A stretch of 64,000 nucleotides of DNA from Pelodera strongyloides. Lineage: Eukaryota > Nematoda > Chromadorea > Rhabditida > Rhabditidae. The notes beneath the pieces were generated by a model. It saw only the letters and a list, made by a program, of their open reading frames with translations. It was not told the origin of the DNA and did no database searches. Shown piece after piece: positions 12,531 through 25,200 of the stretch. Position 1 is the first letter of the stretch, and the number at the start of each line of letters is the position of its first letter. Position numbers and translations under genes: made by a program. The stretch covers positions 248,001 through 312,000 of the forward strand of contig JAANDG010000103.1 in NCBI GenBank assembly GCA_036852015.1, given 5' to 3'.

Positions 12531-12814
12531 TTAGCGTTAGGGGCCTGGTGGTCCAGTGGCAGCGCGTTCGTCTCTAACGCAATCGACTCGAGTTCGATTC
12601 CGGCCCGTAACACCTTTGAAACCACCACCAGGCGAGGGAATCATGGGCGATCCCTCCTTGCCCTAGCCCGAAGACGTCGAGCAATTTGTCATCTGGAACT
12701 CGTCGCCTACTGCTCAGGACCTCTGCGGAACATGTCATAAGCAAACAATGAATCTGTATTTTCACCCTTGAATAAAGGTGCACGCTCATGAAGCGTAAAA
12801 CAATTTTAGCGTTA
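12531..12814 (+). mobile_element. tRNA-derived SINE, family 1, full length with 9-bp TSD
   Basis: The head GGGCCTGGTGGTCCAGTGGC has an A-box match TGGTCCAGTGG, and the B box AGTTCGATTCC follows near 12590. The body ends in CTTGAATAAAGGTGCACGCT then CATGAAGCGTAAAAC. The 9-mer TTAGCGTTA is present immediately before the head (12531-12539) and after the tail (12806-12814), a textbook target-site duplication. A near-identical copy lies at 22590-22862 and truncated copies at 15266-15400 and 39348-39390. Confidence 0.88.
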
Positions 12815-13935
12815 TTGGCCACGTTTTACAGTTTTATACAGTCTAATAAGATAGTGCCTTCTATACTATTTCACCTATGATAATGTGTGCTCTGTGTGTT
12901 TTCCGGTTGGTTGTTTTTGTGATATGCGGGTTTATAAGTGTTCTTTGGCTATTTGCATATTCAACCAGAATCAGTTATCATAACAACATTGGGCCTGGTT
13001 CCAACTATCGAACTCATTTTTTTCATGTTTATAAGAGTTGTGTATAGATTGGGGACCGTTTGCTCAAATCTAACCCCTGCTACTTCATTTGCTACTTACT
13101 AGAATTGTGAGGCCATTAGAATGTACGTTAGAATTTAGAACATTCTCTGTAATTTAACTAATGCTCGTATTATTAGATCTTGTGATTATATGATACTCAA
13201 AGAGTTTCGTTCGATATCTACGCTTTCCGGTATTGATTAACTTGCTTTATTTTATTTTGAATGTTTGAACCCTGTAATAAACACTATTATTATTAATTTG
13301 CCCGATACTGTTGTGGTTCACACAACAATCGCTCAAAACCAATTTATTTCTGGACGTGATGGTAAACCTCTCGGTTTAAATTAAAAAGTGATTTATGTGC
13401 AGAATATCACACTATCAAGCTTCTGATGTACATATACCAAATTTTCGATCACAGACTAAAAAGCGGCTACAGGTGATTTACGCTGACTCTAATTGTAACT
13501 ATTCAAAAGTATTTGCACTCTCATGATGTATATTTACCCGAAAATGATAAACCTTGCATTTTGTGATTGCATATAGTGACTACATAGGGATTGGAATACC
13601 TGTTTGGAATACATTTACACTCATTTTTAAACTTTTATTATTATAATACACCTGTAAAGAACGATGTGAAGCATAAACTGACTGAGGCGATTTGTTTTTA
13701 TTATAAAGGAAGAGAAAAGTATTACTGGGAAATAGTCTACCATACTAACGTTATGGACGAAAACCACAATCGAGAAAGGCGTTTCCACGAGCTACAGTAT
13801 GCTGTGTGAAAAAGGACAAGACAATAAATCTCAAGCAATGCGTATGATAAAGAATACAAATAATGTCAATTAACAAAAACAAAAGTGCAAAGGATGCTTC
13901 GACTAGTTTTCATAAGAATAGTTTAGATATATGTT
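12815..13935. other. Intergenic spacer
   Basis: This is AT-rich sequence with no splice-supported frame. A 72-codon open frame at 13591-13809 (+) has no recognisable domain and no neighbouring exon signals, so I do not call it a gene. Confidence 0.45.
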
Positions 13936-14061
13936 ATGAGTTCAAGAAAACTGGGCCGCACACTCGCGTTGTTTTGGGTGTGCGGCAATACCCTTGCGCA
14001 GCGCAGCTGTGATGCGACCGGACCCGGAGGAGCCCACGAGGTGCCGGTCAGCTCTTCTATT
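13936..14061 (+). CDS. Possible first exon with signal peptide
   Basis: The frame opens with ATG and gives MSSRKLGRTLALFWVCGN, then TLAQRSCDATGPGG. This is a basic start, a hydrophobic run and a plausible signal-peptidase site followed by a Cys and Gly/Pro-rich stretch. It ends at a strong donor, ATT|GTAAGT, at 14061/14062. The exon is much more GC-rich than its surroundings, as real exons here are. No convincing second exon was found before the cadherin gene that converges from the other strand. It may be the start of a secreted protein or the relic of one. The product is unknown. Confidence 0.4.
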
Positions 14062-14159
14062 GTAAGTTTTCTCAAAATACATGTTTGTGTTTTGAAATTA
14101 AATAATTATTTACATAATTATGTATTATGTAAATATATGGGTTAGCAACATCGAATAGT

Positions 14160-14961
14160 TACAGATTCAAAAGTGTTCCTTAGGCTTAGGGTTAGGCTAG
14201 GAAGATCATGGTCGGAAATGGTGAAAGCGCTGCATGAAGTAAAGCGAGGATAACAATAAAGCTGATTCGACTAATATGCTAATATGCGTATAAAACAAAT
14301 ATAATTGAGCATGATTCCATAAGCAGTACAAACTACAAGCCGTATAACTTTAGTCTCACACCGACACAAGCTATAGCCAAATAAAAATTCTGTGAGAAAC
14401 TGAGTGAACTCAACAACATAAGTTTAGTGAACGTAAATAATAAAGTAATATCAAAGCACAACTGATGCGGACTAGAATTTGATAGCATTGAAAATTCAAC
14501 GGATAACTGATATATAAACATATATAATATGCAATTTAGAAACAAAGTAAGAGGTAAAATGATGTAGGTTTTCTCGACGGGGTACGGTACCTATTCAACG
14601 CCTCACCAAATAGCTTGGTAAATACACTGAGGCTGTATTAGATAAATTAAGTAGAAGAGAGATACATGAGTTGTTAAATTTAAAGCGGTAAAACAGCCGG
14701 TTCTTGAAATTTCTGTTGGATAACTGCATTTCCATTATATGCAAATGACTGTGTCGTATGCAGCACATAGGCATGCAATTATCCGATTACCATGCGCTAA
14801 TTGCCTGTTACTCAGCTGCGTCACTGCCGCGAGTTATCAAACGGAGGAGTAACATACTAATTAGTTTTCAATTGATAAGCTATGGCTATTTTCAAATTTG
14901 GAGAAATTAGTTGATTATCGTAGGTTTGGGGATAAGTAAGGACTAAGAAACGTAGGTCACA
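14160..14961. other. Convergent spacer with a degenerate TTAGGC run and a single family E end
   Basis: A short run of TTAGGC/TTAGGG-like units lies at 14181-14203. Near 14690 a single family E-like end appears (AGCCGGTTCTTGAAA) with no obvious partner. No coding signal is seen. Confidence 0.45.
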
Positions 14962-15142
14962 CTATAGTTCAGTTGACTGCAAAGGCGGCGGGGCCGGCGG
15001 CGACCGGGGTGTCCGCATTAGGCCCGCTCCTGGACCAGGAGTGGGAGCTAAACCGGGCCCTGGACCCTGCGCTGACATAGGCCTAAGTGTCCCAGCTCCG
15101 TGATTTGGGCCGGCTTCCCAGTACAGCCCGCCGACAGGTTTT
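14962..15142 (-). CDS. Cadherin last exon: cytoplasmic tail with PDZ-type C-terminus
   Basis: After the acceptor TTTCAG at 15143-15148 the frame continues in phase from the TM exon (leftover AA plus A). It encodes about 60 residues: KKPVGGLYWEAGPNHG, then a Gly/Pro-rich stretch (GPGPGLAPTPGPGAG), then LQSTEL and the stop TAG at 14962-14964. The terminal T-E-L fits a class I PDZ ligand (S/T-X-hydrophobic). No catenin-binding region is recognisable, so this is unlike a classical cadherin tail. Confidence 0.88.
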
Positions 15143-18100
15143 CTGAAAGAGTATACAAATTGGGGTTTGTTTTGTACTAAAGAAAGATCAAGCAATTGTG
15201 GCGATAATTTTTCTGCAGACCAGGAGCTGGATAAACCAAAAAGCACGACATCAAACTGCTTCGGTCTAGCAATTTGTCATCTGGAACTCGTCGCCTACTG
15301 CTCAGGACCTCTGCGGAACATGTCATAAGCAACCCTTGAAATTTTACTTTGAACTCCCTTGAATAAAGGTGCATGCTCTTGAAGCGCAAAACAAATTTCA
15401 ATTTTTTTAACTGCTGAAAACGTTGAAATAATGCTTGAACTACATACGCGGAGAGAAATAGAGGGCAAAAAGAAGAGAGAGAGAGATAGAGAGAGAGAGT
15501 GGCAGAAAATAGAGAGAAAGAAAGAAAGAAAAAAGAATCTACACAAAGAAACTCATACAAATTCTCACTTGCTAATGTCTGATCCGGAGTCGTGTTGCAA
15601 TGAAGCAATTCTAGTATGCGTCGCTGACAGGACTCTCAACTTCCTACTGTAGTCCTCCTTTTGGCGGCACCAGACGAAGAGAAGTGAGATGAGCAGCACA
15701 AGCATGGCGCACGTGCCGCCCACCACCACCGCTTCGACAATCTTACCGCGGTGCGGGCCTAGGATCACTATATGTAAAATAGTATTGGGGGTTATGGTAA
15801 CAATAAACTTGTCGGAGTCACTGTTGTATATATAAGGTGGCTATACAATACTTATCATAGAGTTGAGGAAATTACGAACAAATTTAGAATTATTGCAAAT
15901 GGTTTCTGGTATTTAAAATAGATCTACATTTTCCCACATCTTTGCTGGTACTAAAATAAGTGATTATATTATAACCCACTATTTGATGCCGCTTCTCGAA
16001 GACCGTACGCCGTGCGAAGCTCACTTCTCGCTGATGACTCGGATTTCATAAGGGCCCTGTAATACACGAAAAAAAATATAGTCGGACAAAATTTTACTCT
16101 ACTACTTTGAAACTTCGCCGTCCTGTTGCAAAACAACTCTGATTACAGTAATCAATTTCTTTTTGTAGTTTGAGCTTTTGTTTAGTACTCGAGCTCTAAT
16201 TTTTACTCCTCTATACTAGGGACATAGGCTTTATATATTTTTTTACCCTAAGATGACGTAGCTCGTTTTTGACTTCAGCTACTTTGTCGAACAAGGGTTA
16301 GCGAAATAACTTACTGAATAGCATGATCGATTTGCACAAATTTCCCATCGTGATCCAAAAAGTGTGCCAAAACAATGGTGAAATTCGTATGTTGACGACA
16401 TCGGTCGATCACGGCTGTGTACGGAGTCGAGGCAGAAAGGAGCCTAGAATGATAACAATTTATCGGAATATTTTGCATTTATCCTATACAAGCTTATATT
16501 TTTTTCATAGATGATTGCCCCCTGGAATTATTAAAAAAATCTTGACACTGACACATGCAGTGTCAAGAATCCACGTAGCCGCCTCATAAGTATTTGCCGG
16601 CACAAAGACCGGGATAAAGAAAGATCTGCCAATATTTCAAAATTTGTCCAACCTGTTAATGTTTCTCTCATTCCTCACGATATATTCAAAAGGTGCGTCA
16701 AATAGGAGTTCGGCCTGTTGATCGTAGCCCACCACGGACACCTTGAACAATTTTAAATATTTTTTTTCACCTGTAGACGTAGACTATAGATCCTCATAAA
16801 GTGATATCCAAAGAAGTAGTATGGCCCATACAAGAGCATGGTCCCCGTTTCGACCCCAGTCGCATACGAGTAACTTTACCACGGTGGGGTCTAGTCAGTG
16901 CGGCGGCCATGGCTTCACAGTACAGTAAATAATAATAATAATTTATTACGCACAAAGACAATCAAAGAAAGCAATGTAACGTGCAGTTTGTGATATAAAA
17001 TACACATACTAAATAAATAAAACATAATAAAGTGGTAGTAAAATATGTCACAACACGCAACTTCGAAGTAAATCAAAAGAAATTTGTAACATTTTGTTCA
17101 ATCATAAGGGAAGTTCTATGGACAAATGAACTCACAATGACAGTCGCGGTGTCCTCATGTGCGGCGGCGTCGAGTACAGCTACGGTGAACTGATAGGATG
17201 GCTCGCGGAGGAGGTCGTTTGCAGTGATTGCGCCAGTTTTTGGATCCACCGAGATCGGGGAGTCCCCAGCACCGAATGTCTGAAAAGTAGGGATTCCTGC
17301 TGACATCCATATATTTATTGTAGTTTGTAGCCTGCAACACTTGCCCACTAGTCTGCGTGCTTACTTCTTGTGGCTTGTACATACTCTCAAATTGTTTTTT
17401 TTTCGATGTACTCTGAGTATTCTTGGCTCTTACGTGATTCTGTCTTTAGAAATAAATTATTATAAGCTGAACTACTATTTTTGTATTCCAACAATGAAGC
17501 GCGTCAAGTGCTACGCATCGAAACCTATATCTCAATGCACATGCGCTAGTAATGCACATGTACACATGCGTACACATGCGTCACCTGTGCACATGCTCTA
17601 GTACTAGTAATGCAGCTAACTGTTCATATCCGCTAGTAATGCAGCAAACTGTACACATGCGCTAGCATCGGTTGTGTTCACATCGAAGCCTACATTTTAG
17701 TACACATGCGCTGGTAATGCACATGTACACATGTACACATGTGTTACCTGTTCATATGCCCAAGTTATGCAGCTAACTGTACAAATGCGCTAGTAATGCA
17801 GCTACCTGTCTTTCGGTGCGCACCACTCCCTTGATACCATACTTGAGTCCTTCTGTCTCCTCGTCTAAATCAGTGGCCTCCACCTTTCCAATATGCTGAC
17901 CGGGTCCATTTTGTCCCTGAAGCGATTTTCCGAAATTTTATTATTTTTTACTCCCAAAATAGATTTTCCAAGTGATAGTAAACCGCTAAGCCACACCGAT
18001 TCTTTTAGCAACAATAATATTGTTACTTTGCTTATTGGAACCTAGTGAAACTTGATGTTTGCCCGGAACCCGGGAACGAATTTGTCAATGGAACAAATAC

Positions 18101-19188
18101 GGTCTCGGATCTTTTACAGTAATTAGTGAATACAACCTAATAAATCTTATAGTTACAGTAACCATTAACGCGAACAAAGCACACACCTGTATTACGGTAG
18201 CGTAGTAAATTCGTTCCGAGAATCTGGGGAAATTGTCGTTCAGATCTGTTACTGTGATGCGCACTTTAATCGTAGAGTTGACAGGTTTTGTAGGATCATC
18301 ACAAGAGAGAGTACAGTCGAATGCGGTTACCTGTATTAATATTTACTCTTAATATTTTTAAATGAACTCCTTTTATTTAGTTTTTTTTGATACACATGAA
18401 TGTATAGTCTTCTTCTTTGTGCCGTTGTATTGACCGATTTTGTGAGCAGGGCTAGCCTTCCGTGGGAAGAATGTTGACATGACTTAAGTTTCTTGGTGCA
18501 AATTTTTCGTGGAAGTACAATTTTCATGTATTCAACGAAGTACAGTATGCGGTTCGTACCTTTATGCTGCCAATTCTTTTGAAAAAAAAAAGATTACTCT
18601 TCTTATCGAAAGCGATTACTTACGTCAATTAAGGGTAACTGCAGTTGTAGTACCTATTTTAGTCCGTCGACTAAACAAACCAAGGGCTAACTGTAATCCC
18701 TGTGACATAAGCATACCGCATACCGTAATCAAGTGTTCATTATGTTCCTCCCTGTCAAACGAGCGATTTGTGTGTAGAATTGGTTCGCTGGTGTTGAGGA
18801 AGAAAAATAGTTGACTATCGGTTGCGTAGCACGTCTAAAGTTATGAAATACTGTTATACCACCGAAACATTTTCAATGGAATATCAAAACTACCGCCATG
18901 ATCGTTTGTGCGATGTCCTTGGTACCAGGGACGGCCTGCCAGGGACGATAAGTATGCCAAAGATTATTAAAGAAATAACGGTTTCTGCAACCTTTCTATT
19001 ATCCGCGTGCGCGTCCGCATCGCTCGCGCTAGGCAGAGTGCTAATTCTTCGCGGAATTGGCGATCGATCGTTTTCTACGAGTGATAGATGGGCTTCCTGA
19101 AACGTAAACATAAACTTTAAATTCCCAACTTGAGTAGACGCCTTCGAAAGACAGAGAAAGAAAGAGAGAGAAAGAGTAAGAAAGAAGG

Positions 19189-19219
<31 letters not shown>

Positions 19220-22200
19220 TGGACAGATAGATTATATGCAGACTAAAATGTATACCTTTTCCGAGTAAAATGGACAATTGTCGTTTTTATCGTTGACCGA
19301 TATGAAGAGATTGAGTGAAGTGCAATTCCTTTGTACATTACAAACATTGATTCGCAATTCGTGAAGCGGTTTTCGCTCGGCGTCGAAAGGAGCCAACGCT
19401 TTTAATGTACCGTTATCGTCAATGGAGAAGAGCTCCCAGTCCTGGAAGATAAAAAAGTATTAAAGGGACAGGCCCATCAAAGTAAACCTATATTTACGAC
19501 GTATTCATAATGTGTATAGAGCATTTTTATTACAACATATACAAACCCAATTTCACCTACTTTCGCCCTCGAGGACTTTTTCCGATGTGCTCATCATCAT
19601 ATGTATACCGTAAAACTGCAGAGATCGAAGCTGTCTACGCAAATTTATCAAGAAATTAAAATGCGAGCTAGATTTGCATATACACCTTGGAAGTCTGCAG
19701 CTTTATGGTATACATATGATGATGAGCACATCGGAAAAAAGTCCTCGAGGGCGAAAGTAGGTGAAATTTGGTTTGTATATATTGTAATAAAAATGCTTTA
19801 TATACATTATGAACGTTTCGTAAATATAGGTTTACTTTGATGGGCCTGTCCCTTTAAACCAAAAATCATCCCAATCACAAAGATGCATTTGAAAAATCGA
19901 TGTCCATCGAAAATTGGAATTATGTGTCTGTAATAATTGGAAAAGATCACGATATTTGTTCAGAAGCGCTATCAGAATTTATATATTGTGAAGGTATTTA
20001 ATTTAGGCATCCTTATATGGCTACCGGACGAAAATAAAGTAGAGGCATTTTTTTGCAGTTGCTCTTTGTCAACTATACAGTCCAGGCCCAGAAAATCTCC
20101 AACCTTCTTGAAGCTATGATCCAATTTGAACGTGAACAACGCATCCTTGTTGCTGTCTTTTTGCTGGACGACTTTCACTTGAACCAAATGATTGAACGTT
20201 TCGTTCTCGTCGAAATAGTGAATACTGAAAAGATGATTATTTACACTCCTATGACCGTATACCTGAAGCCTCCCAAGCTTACTGCGGGGGTCAAGACACA
20301 AAAATTACAATAGAAATTAGCGGGACGCAGAGCCAAATTCTCCTGTGAGGTGGACTCCACTTATTTGTGCATTTGGCTGCTGTAAAAATACGAATGATGG
20401 ACTTCAAAATGATTAAAAGAAAAATTAAAACTAAGTAAAATCAATGAATCAGACCTGTTGGGTTTAGGATGAACAATAAGCGGTCGTATGGCACTGCTTG
20501 TTCCATGCACACGGACGCAGAATGGTGCGGTGACTGCCAGGGGAGGGATACCAGTGTCGACGGCTTGTAAGACACCGCAGAGCTGAAATATTAAATTTAC
20601 CATAAGTAAGTTACCTTGCCAGAACACTTAGTGTTTTACGTGTGCGATGGCAAATATATTTAAAATATTCGGGCAGCTTAAACTTGAAACAGTCAGTCCA
20701 AATGCATATAAGCGACAGGAGTCAGGAAAACTAAGGGCTACTATAAGAGCGCCCTCTACGAGCACGAAACTGTCGTGTATGGGTGATTCAGATTTACAGG
20801 CAGAAGTGGGACTTGGAAAAATAAACGAATGTACCTTCTCTCCGGCGTATCCGCCGAGCGATGTGGCGGCGACCACTAAGCGTGACTGTTCGTCGACACG
20901 GAAGACTGTGTGATTGGTTGTCACTTGCACGGATTGGGCTCCTCCGCCGTCGGCATCTGAAGGGAGGGAATTGCAAAATGTATGGAGATAGAGAGAGTCA
21001 GAGAGTTATAGAGAGAATAGAGGAGAGAAACGCGCAGAAAGACATCGCGAGAGAATGAGAGAGGTAGAGAAAGAGGATGAGAAAAGGATGTGAAAGTGAT
21101 GGAGAACGAGAGAGAGACACAGAGAGAGGGAGAGAGAGACAGAGAGAAAGGAAAGCCTACCTGTGACTGAAATCACCGTGACCAGGGCTCCTGCGGGCAG
21201 GTCTTCCGTCGCTGTCAAATGCATCAAATCAGCATTGTGAATCACGGGCGAATTGTCGTTAACGTCCTCCACGTAAACTGTCAACTAAATGTAACCAAGC
21301 GGTAAGAGAGTATTTAAACTTCTAGGAAATTACAGGGAAACTCACTTCAGTTTGACTGTGAGGCTACAGCCAAGTAGCCTAAGCCTAAGCCTAAGCCTAA
21401 GCCCAAGCCTAAGCCTAAGCCTAAGCCCAAGCCTAAGCCTAAGCCTAAGCACTACAATACCTAAAGCCTATTCGTGCATTTTGTTTGCAGATTTTTATAG
21501 AGTATTTATGTTACGCTTTCGCACACTTTCGCATGCGAAACTATCATCCATGTTATCGCAGTTTCCCATAGTGGAATTTTACATACATTAATTGTTTACA
21601 TACACGAATTCGCGCGAAAGTGTAACATAAATTCTCTATTAAAGGATCGCAGTCACTTCAATTTCGTCTTTTTACTTCAATTTTCAATAAATATAAAAAG
21701 ATACCTAGAAAAATACCTATCCAATACCGAATTACGGAGCATTTATCACAGGGAAAGAAATCCCTTCGGTTGAGTTTTGATTTTAAACAAAATGGGGTGT
21801 TTTCTAAATTGCAGTGGGACTTGGCCGGTTGCCAATGATGACAAAACAAAGAAAACCGGGGAAGAGGGAAAGTGTCTGCTCTACTGTCTCAGTTGTCGCT
21901 GTCATACTGTACGTAATAAGAACGCAACCGAGGGGATTTCTTTCCCTGGGTTAAATTTTCAGTAAATTGACACAGTAAATGTATTTTTCTATGTACCTTT
22001 TTATGTTTATGGATAATTGAAGTAAAAATACGAATTTGAAGTGACTGCGATCCTTTAATATGCAAAGCGATTTTCCGGTCGATTGTCCATTTTTGTGTAT
22101 CCTTCTAATTTGCGTCATGTCTGGTAAATAAGTTTGTGTACGGTAGCTAATGTACTGTAATTATCCTTATATTTACATATCAGGATAATTAGGATAATTA

Positions 22201-25200
22201 TCAAAAATTCCCTACCGAAGCGAACATTTCATGTGAGGGTTGTCGGCCCAAGTTGTCCACGGCTCTAACGGTCAGTGAATGCGTTCGTTGTCTTTCGTAA
22301 TCAAGTTCCTGCTTGATTGTTATCACGGAAGTTTTCTCGTTAATCACAAAGAAGTCCTCGCCGCCTAAAAAGGGAATACTCATCAAGCCACGACCCCCAT
22401 AAAAGAGAGCTTGGCCCTTGACCATCAGGGGTCTTATTGGGTCCAAGTTTAATCCTGAACCAGAGCCTAAGCTAGACCCTAAAGCTTAAAGTTCAAGACC
22501 CCTAAATGAGACTAGACACATAGGGACAGTTACTGAAACTATATAAACCAAAGGTCGGTAGTTCAATCCTGCCTGAGGGCAAATATTTAGGGGCCTGGTG
22601 GTCCAGTGGCAGCGCGTTCGTCTCTAACGCAATCGACCCGAGTTCGATTCCGGCCCGTGACACCTTTGAAAACACCACCAGGCGAGGGAACCATGGGCGA
22701 TCCCTCCTGGCCCTAGCCCGAAGACGTCGAGCAATTTGTCATCTGGAACTCGTCGCCTACTGCTCAGGACCTCTGCGGAACATGTCATAAGCAAACCTTG
22801 AAATTGTACTTTGAACTCCCTTGAATAAAGGTGCACGCTCTTGAAGCGTAAAACAAATTTTAAAAATTTTAAATATATTGATTTTAAGTCTATGACGTCG
22901 TCAGCGTTTAGATTTATTGATACTGTACATATTCGCTCGCACCCGTTTCAAATAACATACCAATTATTGAGTAGTGTATTCTTCCATACGATCCCGTGTC
23001 TTCGTCGAAGGCTAGCGGATAAGTAAGGTTCAGGGCTGCACCGATGGGCAGGTTCTCGGCGGCTACCACAGAGAACACGGATCCATTTGCAAATTGAGGT
23101 CTGAAGGGGAAAGTAGGAATTAGTCGAAGGTACGGTATCGGCATTGCTTCTGTATTCAGCTAATAGGCAGATGCTAATTTCCAAATATCTCGAGTAGCCA
23201 GTATGTATATGGCATTGATGTAATGATGGGAGTACTATAGTGGAGTACTATATGTTTCGTAACAATTATAAGCCGTTCATCAGGTTCTATGTCATGTACA
23301 ATAGATTCAAAAGTTGATAGTTTAGTTGCGTGAGCTGGTTAAAAAGAAATATCGGCCGGTTTTTGAAACACATCCAATAGACCAGCATTCTTATGCAGGG
23401 TACGTAAATGAACATAAATTAGAATATAAAAAATCGAGCTAAACAACTTACTTAGCATAAATAAGAATTCAGTTGCCCACGATGTGTAAAACCGGCCGGT
23501 ATTTCGCTTTAACCAATAGTTTACCCCTTACCGATTATCGTTCACGTCCGTAAGTGCCAATGTGAAGTTGGCAAACGCCTTATGTCCTAAGGAATCGGTC
23601 GCTCGCACCATTCCCGAGATGTTACGGTCGTTTTTCTGAAAATTGAATCAATCCATAACTTATTCAAGGGAAATTAAAAAAGTCTAGAACTAGAAGAAAC
23701 CGTTTTAATTAAATAAAAAATAAATAAACAAACATCTTCAAAGTTCAGGCGTCTGGTTGTTTTGATGTTTCCATTTACGTCAATCGATAGCGCGTTCTTC
23801 GAGCCGCGTGTCACGTTCAGTGAATACCTGGAATCAAGTTCAGTCAATAAAAGAGTAAGAATTCACTAATGCTCAGTGCAATCACCGTAAAAAAGAGGCT
23901 TCAACATAGCTAGCGGGGTTGCGCACCCTGTGCCCGAGCATCTGTGCCTGTGCACCACAGACGCGCTAGAGACACGCCTCAAACGCGCTTCTGATGCGCC
24001 AAATGATTGCGATCCAGAAGACATCTGGAGTGGAGCTTCCTTTCGCATTATCGCGCAATTGTTTGCATACACTACACGGGAATAAAGCGTGCAGCGTAAG
24101 CTTTTCAAAAAACCGGCTGCTACACTAACTTACCCAACATGATTCTCCGCTTCTACTCCCTCAGCTTCCACGGTCATCAGTACAGTTCCGATGGCTGTGT
24201 CCTCAGGAACGACCGCGCGATACGCCGCACGTTTGAAGAAAGGCGTGTTGTCGTTCTCGTCCACGATCTTTATGATCAGCTCCACTGAAATGCTTGAAAA
24301 TATGAAAAGAACCCAGATTCGGATTTGGTAACTTCCGTAACTCCTATTCTTTCTTCCAGAAAAAGGTGTAACGGCTGTAAGTCAAGTCTGCACGCTTAAT
24401 TTACTAATTCAGATAATTGAGCAAAGTACACACAATAGAGACAAGAACTGTAAAACCAAGATTACACTAACAATAAAAATATGAACTGCCTGTCATAATA
24501 CATATACCAACCAATATGGGACTTTTTTTCGAAAAGTTCTTCATCGAATTGGCTAGTTATGCCTTTATTTAATTCTTATTTGAAACGTGAAACATATCAA
24601 TTTGTCACCTGGAATCTCTTTCCGTTTCTTTCGCATCGCAATTGAAACTTTGATTTCCTTGACACTTTCCACGGGAATGCGACGTAAAGTCTTCACGACG
24701 CCGGTCAGTTTATCGATTTGTAGCCACTTACGTACTTGGACGTCTGAAATGGAAGCGACGAATATGCAGATGACGAACAAAGTAACATAACTCGTGGGTT
24801 TTAACGTAGGCTTGGGCTCAGGTCCGGTTTGGGAGAGGTTAGGTTATTAAATATCGACTAGATACTTTTGCGGGTCTTGTCTTAGGCCGTAAAGGGATCG
24901 GTTCACCTTAAAGGGATGGGCTCACTACAAAATCACCTTGTTTTTATGCTTTAGTTTGATTGTACAAAGGTAAAATAAAACAAAGAACATAAAAAAAGTT
25001 TCTTGAATTACTCCCTAGGGAAGATATTAGGTAAAAAGGGTGAGTATTGATCTTTTTTCCGATAACGTGAGTAAACAAGATAAACTAGGGAAGCTAAGAG
25101 ATATGGCTGAAACACACTGTTTTGAGCAAAATAAACTGTAGTTTTCATCGTTTATTTTACTTAAAACAATGAAAAACACTGTGTTTCAGCCATATCTCTT

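Noticed and set aside
13591..13809. 72-codon plus-strand frame after the ANKLE2-like gene
   Set aside because: AT-rich, no domain and no splice or promoter support.
19601..19840. 79-codon plus-strand frame
   Set aside because: It lies wholly inside a family C palindromic element.
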